5,156 bases of DNA from Spirochaetales bacterium (GTDB lineage: Bacteria > Spirochaetota > Spirochaetia > JABMQR01). Of this stretch, positions 1 to 5,156 are shown piece by piece. The stretch spans positions 1-5,156 of the forward strand of contig JAGLNY010000155.1 of assembly GCA_023139255.1 (NCBI GenBank). The letters run 5' to 3'. The translations under genes and the position numbers were made by a program. The notes below the pieces were generated by a model. It searched no databases. It saw only the letters and a list, made by a program, of their open reading frames with translations, and was not told the DNA's origin. Numbering within the stretch: position 1 is the stretch's first letter; each line of letters starts with the position of its first letter.

Positions 1-808
1 GTTCTACCGGCATTCCGATGTAGATTATTTTTCCTCCGGGACAGGCCATGTCGAAAACTACAGGAGTCACCTTTGTTGACCCGCTTGCCTCGAACACAAT
101 GTCTGCTCCCCAGCCGCCGGTAAGATCCGAGATAACTTTCATGGGATCTTCCTTACTGACATTTACCGGTGTTATTGCCCCGAGACCCGCCGCAATATCA
201 AGTTTCGCCTGAACAACATCGGTGATGATCACTCTGCTGCATCCGCCCCCAAGAACCGCAATGGCTGTGACAAGCCCTATGGTCCCAGCCCCGGTTACCA
301 CAGCAATGTCACCGGGTTTAATCGCGGCCTTTTTTGCTGCATGCATCCCGATTGCCAAAGGCTCTACCATGGCACCTTCCTCAAAACTCAAATTGTCCGG
401 CAGCTTATAGCAAAAATCTACCGGATGTACAACAGAAGGACGGGTTACCCCGTGTACCGGGGGTGTTGCCCAGAACACGACATCAGGATCGAGATTGTAC
501 ATTCCCTGCCTGGAGGCTTTACTTCCCGGATTTGGTATTCCCGGCTCCATACACACACGATCTCCCGGTTTTAGGCCGGTTACTTTGCTGCCTGTTTCCA
601 CAACCTCTCCTGCCGCTTCATGACCAAGAATAAGGGGTTCTCGCACCACAAAAGATCCTATCGAACCATGGGTATAATAGTTGATATCACTCCCGCATAC
701 GCCTACAGCTTTTATTGCAATCCGTACATCCAGCTCGCCTAATGTCTCTTCAATTTCAATATCACGTACATTCAAATGATCTTTTTTTTCCAATACAAGT
801 GCTTTCAT
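1..808 (-). CDS. Zinc-dependent polyol dehydrogenase, xylitol/sorbitol dehydrogenase type (C-terminus cut by window edge)
   Basis: This gene encodes an NAD(P)-dependent medium-chain dehydrogenase that would oxidise a sugar alcohol to a ketose in the cytoplasm. I translated it from the ATG at 808-806; 269 codons stay open to the window edge, so roughly the last 80 of about 350 residues are missing. Visible landmarks are GVCGSD with zinc ligand C38, GHEAAG with H63 and E64, and VEP with E149. The Rossmann motif GAGTIG spans 173-178, and D197 at the end of the next strand favours NAD over NADP. The loop after PGDRV lacks the four structural-zinc cysteines, as in sorbitol and xylitol dehydrogenases. 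The stretch FCYKLPDN is also typical of that subgroup. An AAGGAG ribosome site (820-825) lies 11 bases upstream, inside the tail of a preceding frame whose stop overlaps this start (TAATG). The family call is firm; the choice of xylitol over sorbitol or another polyol is inference. Confidence 0.93.
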   Translation of the reverse strand, partial: MKALVLEKKDHLNVRDIEIEETLGELDVRIAIKAVGVCGSDINYYTHGSIGSFVVREPLILGHEAAGEVVETGSKVTGLKPGDRVCMEPGIPNPGSKASRQGMYNLDPDVVFWATPPVHGVTRPSVVHPVDFCYKLPDNLSFEEGAMVEPLAIGMHAAKKAAIKPGDIAVVTGAGTIGLVTAIAVLGGGCSRVIITDVVQAKLDIAAGLGAITPVNVSKEDPMKVISDLTGGWGADIVFEASGSTKVTPVVFDMACPGGKIIYIGMPVE

Positions 809-903
809 TATTTTCCATACTCCTTTTTGATCTCTTCCCGGGCTATCTTTACCCAGTTTACAATATTATCAGGATTTTTCCCAATGGTATGATTGTCTTT
901 CAT
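808..903 (-). pseudogene. Probable 3' remnant of a gene formerly upstream of the polyol dehydrogenase
   Basis: A minus-strand frame ends in TAA at 810-808, overlapping the dehydrogenase ATG by one base, the usual arrangement of translationally coupled operon genes. From the ATG at 903-901 it gives 31 residues, ending in NWVKIAREEIKKEYGK. This reads like a genuine charged, helical protein C-terminus rather than spacer. Upstream in the same frame the sequence turns into a Cys/Leu-rich run and meets a TGA (940-942), and I see no ribosome site before the ATG. I therefore read it as the surviving tail of a larger gene whose 5' part was deleted, although a real 31-residue peptide is possible. The tail loosely recalls the NPD...ARE ending of class II aldolases, but the spacing differs and I do not assign a family. 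Its codons also supply the ribosome site for the dehydrogenase. Confidence 0.45.
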
Positions 904-1092
904 CACAAGCTCGACAATACATAGACACAACAAACAGGATCATTGAACAGGAGAAAAAAATACATAATAGAAATTTGAAAAATCCCGGGAGGGCTGTTCA
1001 AGGGGATGTGATTCAGGTAAGATCAGGCTATATTAATTGAAGGTTAGCCGGAGTATCCAAAAAATATCCCGGCTTTATGGTGGAGTTCTTAG
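904..1092. other. Divergent intergenic region between the polyol dehydrogenase and sugar kinase genes
   Basis: This 189-base spacer separates the minus-strand dehydrogenase unit from the plus-strand kinase operon, so it should carry the promoters of both. It contains an A-rich stretch near 953-960, a TCCCGGGA palindrome at 983-990 and the leader hairpin at 1047-1073. I found no pair of -35 and -10 boxes on either strand that is convincing enough to annotate, and no coding frame beyond the remnant at 808-903. Confidence 0.6.
1047..1073 (+). promoter_or_regulatory. Imperfect hairpin or operator-like inverted repeat in the kinase leader
   Basis: GCCGG at 1047-1051 pairs with CCGGC at 1069-1073. 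After one A-C mismatch and one G-U pair, TAT (1054-1056) pairs with ATA (1064-1066), leaving a seven-base CCAAAAA loop. It ends only five bases before the kinase ribosome site (TGGTGGAG, 1078-1085), so it could be a repressor site or an RNA hairpin affecting translation. It has no T-run after it, so it is not an intrinsic terminator. Any regulatory role is inference. Confidence 0.3.
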
Positions 1093-2232
1093 ATGAAAAA
1101 CGAAATTGATGTGATTGTTGCAGGTCATACCTGTATCGATCTGATACCGGAATTCTATTCCGGAGGAGAGAATCTGACAGATGTTCTGTCACCAGGCAAG
1201 CTCGTAAACATGGGACCTATGCTTACGGCAACAGGCGGGGCTGTCCCCAACACCGGCGGTGCAATGGAGCGTTTCGGGTTAAAAACCATCCTTGTCGGAA
1301 AGGTGGGGAACGATACCCTTGGATCAGCATTAACCAATCACATACATGAGAGAGGAACGAATACCGACTTTATCAAAGTATCAGATTCTGATTCCACTTC
1401 ATATTCAGTTGTACTAAGTATTCCGGGGATAGACAGGATTCCCCTGCACTCTCCCGGGGCAAACGACACCTTTGGAATAGATGATATACCCAAAGATTTA
1501 CTCAAAGAGACGAAACTCTTCCATTTTGGCTACCCGCCATTGATGAAAAACCTCTTTATACATAACGGGAAAGAACTTGCTGAAATTTTTCATGCAGCTA
1601 AGGAATCCGGTGCCACCACATCTCTTGATATGGCCCGGCCTGACCCGGACTCTCCTGCAGGAAAGATAGACTGGGAAACCTACCTGAAAACGGTATTGCC
1701 ATATGTTGACCTATTCCATCCCAGTATTGATGAGCTGGTATATATGATAGACAGGGATAATTTTGAAGAGTTTGATAAAAAGCTCACTAACGGAGTTCCC
1801 ATCGGCGGCATCACCCGGGAAAAACTGGATGAATATTCAAATAGACTTATAGATATGGGCACTGCCAGCGTAGTAATCAAACTAGGGAATTACGGATTAT
1901 ATATTCAAGTAACACCGGATAAAGAGAGATTGTCTTCCGGGAAGTTTGGGAGATGTTATTATCCGGCCATTGTCAACTGGGCAGGCAGAAACCTGTACGA
2001 AGCATGTTTTGAGGCTAAAGTTGCCGGTGCAATCGGTGCCGGGGACTGCACTATTGCAGGAATTTTAACAGGAATCCTAAACTGCCAGACACTGGAACAA
2101 GCATCAGCATCAGCGGCAGGTTCAGGAGCCTGCAATGTTGAGAAACCGGACGCTTTAAGCGGAATACCATCCTGGAACATCCTGCAGCAAAGAATAGATG
2201 CAGGCTGGAAGAAAGAAACATCATATCTGTAG
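1093..2232 (+). CDS. PfkB-family carbohydrate kinase, atypically long
   Basis: This cytoplasmic kinase of the ribokinase/PfkB superfamily would transfer the ATP gamma-phosphate to a sugar or related hydroxyl compound. The N-terminal strand carries GHTCID (11-16), where D16 is the expected substrate-contacting Asp. The first PfkB signature region is GGAVPNTGGAMERFG (48-62), continuing into GKVGNDTLG (69-77). The C-terminal signature GAGDCTIAG (315-323) forms the anion hole, with D318 as catalytic base. At 379 residues it is longer than the usual 300-330, with extra sequence around 220-245 and 284-305. The NxxE metal/phosphate motif appears as SIDE (211-214), with Ser in place of Asn but E214 kept. 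The ATG has a TGGTGGAG ribosome site seven bases upstream. It lies 23 bases before the mutarotase gene, so the two are probably cotranscribed. Family is secure; the substrate (fructose, another ketose, ribose or a nucleoside) cannot be assigned. Confidence 0.92.
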   Translation: MKNEIDVIVAGHTCIDLIPEFYSGGENLTDVLSPGKLVNMGPMLTATGGAVPNTGGAMERFGLKTILVGKVGNDTLGSALTNHIHERGTNTDFIKVSDSDSTSYSVVLSIPGIDRIPLHSPGANDTFGIDDIPKDLLKETKLFHFGYPPLMKNLFIHNGKELAEIFHAAKESGATTSLDMARPDPDSPAGKIDWETYLKTVLPYVDLFHPSIDELVYMIDRDNFEEFDKKLTNGVPIGGITREKLDEYSNRLIDMGTASVVIKLGNYGLYIQVTPDKERLSSGKFGRCYYPAIVNWAGRNLYEACFEAKVAGAIGAGDCTIAGILTGILNCQTLEQASASAAGSGACNVEKPDALSGIPSWNILQQRIDAGWKKETSYL

Positions 2233-2255
2233 AGGGAAATAGAGGGAGAATCCAA

Positions 2256-3293
2256 GTGACCATTACAAAATCAAATTTCGGTTCCATAAACAACGAAAAA
2301 GTATTTCTCTTTACCCTTGAGAACAGCCAGGGAGCAGAAATAACCGTTACAAACTACGGCTGTATCATCACCTCAATCAAAGTCAGGGATAAGAGCAGCG
2401 AAATCAGGGACATAGCCCTGGGATTTGACAACCTGGATGATTATGTGAGGGAACACCCCTACTTCGGGGCAGCCATTGGACGTTACGGAAACCGGATTGC
2501 CGGTGCCGGGTTTGAGCTGCATGGAAAATCATATACATTATTCGCCAATCGTGGGAAAAACCACCTGCATGGCGGGCTGAAGGGTTTTGACAAGGTTATC
2601 TGGGATTACGAGATTGTTGATACTACTCTGAAGTTGTCCTATGTCAGCAAGGACGGGGAAGAAGGGTATCCCGGCAACCTTACCGTCACCATAAACTACA
2701 GCCTGACCGGGGATAATGAGTTAAAGATCGGCTATGAAGCTTCTACCGATAAAGATACGGTAATAAACCTCACGAATCATTCCTACTTCAACCTGGACGG
2801 CGAAGCATCAGGAAATATCCTGGATCATAATCTGACACTCAATGCCGACTACTATATTCCTACTGACTCAGAGAGCATCCCTACAGGTGAGCTGCGGTCG
2901 GTTGCAGGAACTGTTTTCGATTTTACCCGAAATACGGGCATTGGGGAAAGAATAGAAAATCCCGATGAGCAACTGGTCTTTGCAGGCGGCTATGACCACA
3001 ATTATATTATAAATGCATCTGAAAATGATTTAAAACTGGCAGCCAGGGTTGGCTCTGCAGAGAGTGGAATAAAGATGGAAGTATATACCACCGAACCGGG
3101 TATTCAATTCTATACAGGGAATTATCTCGACGGAAGTTTAACCGGTAAATCAGGAAAGTATGGGCACCGCACAGGATTTTGTCTCGAGACTCAGCATTAT
3201 CCTGATTCCCCCCATTTCCCCGATTTCCCAACCACCATTCTTAAGAAAGGGGATGTTTTTAGATCAGAAACTGTCTACAGGTTTCTTAACTAA
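2256..3293 (+). CDS. galM: Aldose 1-epimerase (galactose mutarotase)
   Basis: GalM interconverts the alpha and beta anomers of aldoses such as glucose, galactose or xylose. Its 345 residues match the usual family length. Catalytic and binding residues are all visible: R80 in GRYGNRI, H105 in NHLHGG, the catalytic acid H175 in NLTNHSYFNLDG, D247 in GGYDHNYI, and the catalytic base E311 in ETQHYPDSPHFPDFP. No signal peptide is seen, so the enzyme should be cytoplasmic. The start is GTG at 2256 with AGGGAG (2243-2248) seven bases before it, and there is no nearby in-frame ATG. It follows the sugar kinase by 23 bases, as the second gene of the operon. Its last 30 bases overlap the end of the convergent DUF89 gene. 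The fold and activity are secure; the preferred sugar is unknown, and the symbol is used in the broad family sense. Confidence 0.95.
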   Translation: MTITKSNFGSINNEKVFLFTLENSQGAEITVTNYGCIITSIKVRDKSSEIRDIALGFDNLDDYVREHPYFGAAIGRYGNRIAGAGFELHGKSYTLFANRGKNHLHGGLKGFDKVIWDYEIVDTTLKLSYVSKDGEEGYPGNLTVTINYSLTGDNELKIGYEASTDKDTVINLTNHSYFNLDGEASGNILDHNLTLNADYYIPTDSESIPTGELRSVAGTVFDFTRNTGIGERIENPDEQLVFAGGYDHNYIINASENDLKLAARVGSAESGIKMEVYTTEPGIQFYTGNYLDGSLTGKSGKYGHRTGFCLETQHYPDSPHFPDFPTTILKKGDVFRSETVYRFLN

Positions 3294-4199
3294 AAGTCCC
3301 TGCATAAGCACTAAATTATCCTTCAGTACCCCGGACAGGTTCGCCATATACTCACACTTAATTCGCAGCAGGAAGAAAAGCCTTGCATCGGCAAACGGCA
3401 GCAATGTCTCAAAATTTCCCTGCCCTTTGGAAATAATCACATCCGCTGAGGAAAACAGCTGCCTGAACCCTTCAGTCGTCTCGGGAAGGATTGTTCCAGG
3501 ATAGATACTCCCGCTGGAAACAACAGGGACAACATGGTCAAGCCCGACTGCCCGGGCATCCGTCAAGGTCGCATCATTTATAATAGGCTTATCACGCAAG
3601 GCTGCCGTTATCCGGATGCCTGGGTACTCTCGCTGTATCTCCTGAATAAACAGCATATCAAATACGATCTCACCACTGTTGTCACAGATATAGAGAAGCG
3701 TCGAAGCCTTATGTAAACCTTCCCTGAATTGTTCAATATCATAATGTGCAAATGAAACTGTGTCGAAAGACTGAAGTTCCTTATCCAGATTGATTGAATC
3801 ATGGCTTTTTGCCCCGAAATCTATAATATTCCCTGCCGCAGCAATCTGCATTCCGGTTTCCAGAGGTTTGTCACTTATATCAATCTTCTCCCGAAACTTC
3901 TCTGCATAGGACAAGGAGACTTTGTTGGACAACTCCTTCAAATCTGCATATAAATCAAAATCATGAGGCTCCCCCAGCTCAATGTTAATTGCATCCTCCA
4001 CATACCGGGCAATATGCTGAGGTAAAAGAGGGTGTGTTTTAGATTTCACTAATCCGGTTTTAACCACCTGGACAACCCGTTCTGTCTGTTCTTCAGAAAG
4101 GTTTGCAAAACCAGCCGCCGAACGAGTATGGTTAATAAGGCAGGAATGACAAACCGAAGAAATACCGGGATAAGAAATATGATCAATAGTTGTGCTCAT
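3264..4199 (-). CDS. DUF89/ARMT1-like metal-dependent phosphatase
   Basis: The product (311 residues) belongs to the DUF89 family of metal-dependent phosphatases, some members of which remove damaged or surplus phosphometabolites, including sugar phosphates. An N-terminal CHSC (C17, C20) is typical of the prokaryotic subgroup. Further landmarks are AAGNIIDFG (121-129), CDNSGEIVFD (172-181) with metal ligands D173 and N174, RDKPIINDAT (202-211) with D209, SKGQGNFETL (257-266) and KCE (281-283). I chose the ATG at 4199-4197 because AAAGAG (4208-4213) sits eight bases before it. A GTG two codons earlier (4205-4203) is open but too close to that site. The gene is convergent with the kinase-mutarotase operon and overlaps the galM end by 30 bases, so it is probably transcribed separately. 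The family assignment is strong; its substrate and any link to the sugar genes are inference. Confidence 0.92.
   Translation of the reverse strand: MSTTIDHISYPGISSVCHSCLINHTRSAAGFANLSEEQTERVVQVVKTGLVKSKTHPLLPQHIARYVEDAINIELGEPHDFDLYADLKELSNKVSLSYAEKFREKIDISDKPLETGMQIAAAGNIIDFGAKSHDSINLDKELQSFDTVSFAHYDIEQFREGLHKASTLLYICDNSGEIVFDMLFIQEIQREYPGIRITAALRDKPIINDATLTDARAVGLDHVVPVVSSGSIYPGTILPETTEGFRQLFSSADVIISKGQGNFETLLPFADARLFFLLRIKCEYMANLSGVLKDNLVLMQGLLVKKPVDSF
3266..3286. other. Short inverted repeat inside the overlap of two convergent genes
   Basis: AGAAAC (3266-3271) and GTTTCT (3281-3286) form a perfect 6-bp stem around a nine-base loop. It lies wholly within the 30 bases that code for the ends of both galM and the DUF89 gene. 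Neither strand has a T-run after the stem, so it is a poor intrinsic terminator. It may slow or pause convergent transcription, or it may be chance. Confidence 0.3.
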
Positions 4200-4219
4200 G
4201 TTCACCGCTCTTTACTTAA

Positions 4220-4248
4220 TGTATATTTGCTAAGATGCTTCTAATTAA
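4220..4248 (-). promoter_or_regulatory. Weak candidate promoter for the DUF89 gene
   Basis: On the minus strand, TTAATT (4248-4243) and TATACA (4225-4220) are 17 bases apart, ending about 20 bases before the DUF89 start. The -10 box is fair and the -35 box is poor. The 121-base gap from the small upstream gene makes a separate promoter plausible. Confidence 0.27.
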
Positions 4249-4320
4249 AAACACCTAAGGCTGACGGTGCCTAACGTACCTTGTTTCTCGAATAAAATCT
4301 AGCATATTGACAATTTCCGC

Positions 4321-4467
4321 TCATTCCACCCTTCCGTTGCCGTCTTCCGGATTTTCCTGATCACTATCTGTTTGTTTATTCAATTTTTTCAGGCGTTTTT
4401 CTTCTCTCTTTTTCTTTTTTGCTAAATCTCTCTGACGTTTTTCATACTGATAATTTGTTCTGGCCAA
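4321..4467 (-). CDS. Small, highly basic hypothetical protein with TTG start
   Basis: This 48-residue protein begins MARTNYQYEKRQRDLAKKKK when the TTG start is read as Met. It continues with a Lys/Arg/Glu-rich, probably helical stretch and ends in an acidic, Gly/Asn-containing tail (about 34-48). The opening pattern, ARTNYxYEKRQRxLAKKKK, resembles small conserved hypothetical proteins I recall from many Gram-negative bacteria; no function is known to me. The start is supported by AAGGA seven bases upstream of the TTG, and an in-frame TGA further upstream with no ATG between rules out a longer form. There is no signal peptide or membrane segment, and the charge pattern would suit nucleic acid or ribosome contact, which is only inference. 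It lies on the same strand as DUF89, 121 bases upstream, and is divergent from the symporter genes. Confidence 0.75.
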   Translation of the reverse strand: MARTNYQYEKRQRDLAKKKKREEKRLKKLNKQTDSDQENPEDGNGRVE

Positions 4468-4506
4468 TTTTATATCCTTAATTTCATTTTTGCTATTTCA
4501 TGAGAA

Positions 4507-4535
4507 ACTATAGCAGGTATACAGAATAATTAACA
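4507..4535 (-). promoter_or_regulatory. Candidate extended -10 promoter for the small basic protein gene
   Basis: On the minus strand, TGTTAA (4535-4530) is 17 bases from TATAGT (4512-4507), and the TG of an extended -10 motif (TGCTATAGT) precedes the latter. The promoter ends about 40 bases before the TTG start. The -10 is good and the -35 is weak. Confidence 0.42.
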
Positions 4536-4595
4536 GAAGATCATTCTAAATTGTGTTTTTTAAGGGTGTTCTTTAAATTTTTTCATAAATTATGC

Positions 4596-4621
4596 TTGAA
4601 TCAAATGTGGATTTGATTTAA
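4596..4621. promoter_or_regulatory. 10-bp inverted repeat, candidate operator of the symporter operon
   Basis: TTGAATCAAA (4596-4605) and TTTGATTTAA (4612-4621) are inverted copies with one mismatch, separated by six bases (TGTGGA). The right arm covers the candidate -35 box, so a dimeric regulator bound here would block or modulate transcription of the symporter genes. The regulator family is not identifiable from the site alone. Confidence 0.45.
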
Positions 4622-4641
4622 TGTGTGACGCAGATTATACG
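4613..4641 (+). promoter_or_regulatory. Candidate sigma-70-type promoter for the symporter operon
   Basis: TTGATT (4613-4618) and TATACG (4636-4641) are separated by 17 bases, placing transcription start near 4648, about 22 bases before the DUF4212 ATG. The -35 box lies within the right arm of the inverted repeat. Confidence 0.4.
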
Positions 4642-4669
4642 ATAAAAAAACAAATAAAGGTGAAGGTGT

Positions 4670-4951
4670 ATGAAAAAAAAAGAAGTTAAGGACAAGTCTT
4701 ATTGGTTTGAAACCCTTAAGTTATTGGGGATTATTTTAAGTGTATGGTTTGTTGTTTCATTCGGGGCAAGTATTGTGTTTGTAGAAGCCCTTAATAAAAT
4801 TAATCTTGGTGGTTATCCATTAGGTTTCTGGTTTGCCCAGCAAGGTTCCATTTATATTTATATAGCACTTATTTTCATTTACACCAGGTTTATGGGTAGG
4901 CTGGACAGAAAATACGATGTTCACGAAAAACAAGAGGGGATAACGGATTAA
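4670..4951 (+). CDS. DUF4212 small subunit of a sodium:solute symporter
   Basis: This 93-residue membrane protein matches the DUF4212 family, the small partner encoded just before VC_2705-type sodium:solute symporters. Two hydrophobic segments are visible, about residues 17-39 and 51-74, with a charged N-terminus (KKKEVKDKS) and a charged C-terminal tail. The signature stretch GYPLGFWFAQQGS (48-60), followed by RLDRKYDV (77-84), is characteristic. The ATG follows AAAGGTGA (4656-4663) at six bases. The downstream symporter ATG begins two bases after this stop, so the two are translationally coupled. The role is presumed to be assembly or stability of the transporter in the inner membrane; the mechanism is not established by anything seen here. 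Base composition is more AT-rich than in the sugar genes to the left. Confidence 0.93.
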   Translation: MKKKEVKDKSYWFETLKLLGIILSVWFVVSFGASIVFVEALNKINLGGYPLGFWFAQQGSIYIYIALIFIYTRFMGRLDRKYDVHEKQEGITD

Positions 4952-4953
4952 TT

Positions 4954-5156
4954 ATGAGTTTACAACTAACAATTTATATTGCAGTAGGACTTACTTTTTC
5001 ATTGTATATAGGCATAGCAATTTGGTCACGTGCTAAATCAACGAGTGATTTTTATGTAGCCGGCGGAAATGTTAATCCAATTATGAACGGTATGGCAACG
5101 GCAGCTGACTGGATGTCTGCAGCATCATTTATTTCAATGGCTGGCTTGATATCAGT
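4954..5156 (+). CDS. Sodium:solute symporter, VC_2705/ActP-like, N-terminal part (cut by window edge)
   Basis: The first 67 codons of a sodium:solute symporter family transporter are present and the frame is open to the window edge; full members have about 550-600 residues. The N-terminus starts with a hydrophobic segment (about 5-24), then the loop RAKSTSDFYVAGGNVNP. It continues with the well-conserved GMATAADWMSAASFISMAGL at 48-67, which begins the second helix and is typical of the acetate-permease-like branch that pairs with DUF4212. It would import a small organic acid with sodium across the inner membrane; acetate is the best-known substrate of relatives, but this one is not determined. 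The ATG lies two bases after the small-subunit stop. The ribosome site is weak and distant (GAGGGG, 4934-4939), in keeping with translational coupling. Confidence 0.93.
   Translation, partial: MSLQLTIYIAVGLTFSLYIGIAIWSRAKSTSDFYVAGGNVNPIMNGMATAADWMSAASFISMAGLIS

Larger units (their letters stand above)
4468..4669. other. Divergent AT-rich spacer between the small gene and the symporter operon
   Basis: This 202-base region separates two outward-facing transcription units. It holds the candidate promoter of the small gene (4507-4535), the inverted repeat at 4596-4621 and the candidate symporter promoter (4613-4641). No coding frame with a ribosome site is visible in it. Confidence 0.6.

Noticed and set aside
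222..924. Several plus-strand open frames of 60-100 codons across the left part
   Set aside because: They lie antisense to the polyol dehydrogenase and its upstream tail, have Pro/His-rich unlikely products, and lack ribosome sites; the minus-strand frame explains the sequence.
983..990. TCCCGGGA palindrome in the divergent spacer
   Set aside because: Short CCGG-containing palindromes recur in this window, including inside coding sequence, so this one carries no specific signal.
1008..1026. TGTGA-containing stretch as a CRP-type site
   Set aside because: Only the left half-site is present; the right half does not match TCACA.
1006..1034. ATGTGA and TATATT as a promoter for the kinase operon
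   Set aside because: The -10 box is acceptable but the -35 box matches the consensus at only three positions, so it is not distinguishable from chance.
3183..3235. Short repeated ATTTCCC units near the galM 3' end
   Set aside because: They encode the HYPDSPHFPDFP stretch that follows the catalytic Glu and is normal in aldose 1-epimerases, so no separate repeat element is needed.
3160..3504. Plus-strand open frame of 114 codons spanning the galM end and DUF89 gene
   Set aside because: It is a shadow in another frame of two well-supported genes and shows no recognisable protein features.
4230..4290. Weak stem (CACC/GGTG) followed by TTTTT on the minus strand, possible terminator after the small gene
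   Set aside because: The stem is only 4-5 bp with a 10-base loop, too weak to call as an intrinsic terminator.

Overview
The window is bacterial chromosomal DNA with compact, mostly overlapping or tightly spaced genes, Shine-Dalgarno sites, and a mix of ATG, GTG and TTG starts. The content suggests a free-living heterotroph that uses sugars or polyols and takes up organic acids through a sodium symporter. No rRNA or other phylogenetic marker is present. The two-subunit sodium symporter and the small lysine-rich protein are types I associate with proteobacteria and related Gram-negative groups, so any placement is only a guess.

Left part (1-1092): a minus-strand zinc-dependent polyol dehydrogenase of the xylitol/sorbitol dehydrogenase type runs off the left edge. 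Its start codon overlaps, as TAATG, the stop of a short frame (808-903) that reads like the last ~31 residues of a lost upstream gene. The remaining 189 bases (904-1092) form a divergent spacer with an imperfect hairpin just before the next gene.

Centre (1093-3293): two plus-strand genes 23 bases apart form an apparent operon. One encodes an unusually long PfkB-type sugar kinase, the other an aldose 1-epimerase (GalM) with a full set of catalytic residues. Together with the divergent polyol dehydrogenase this looks like a carbohydrate utilisation locus: the dehydrogenase would make a ketose, the mutarotase would equilibrate sugar anomers, and the kinase would phosphorylate the sugar. The exact sugar cannot be read from the sequence.

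Right-centre (3264-4199): a convergent minus-strand gene encodes a DUF89/ARMT1-like metal-dependent phosphatase. Its coding end overlaps the galM end by 30 bases, and a 6-bp hairpin lies inside the overlap. Upstream of it on the same strand is a 48-codon TTG-started gene (4321-4467) for a very basic, charged small protein.

Right edge (4468-5156): after a 202-base divergent spacer with candidate promoters in both directions and a 10-bp inverted repeat, a more AT-rich plus-strand operon begins. It holds the DUF4212 small subunit and the start of a sodium:solute symporter of the VC_2705 type, which runs off the right edge.

I see no RNA gene, CRISPR array, insertion sequence or phage gene. The window looks like ordinary metabolic chromosome with a few local oddities rather than a clear new system.
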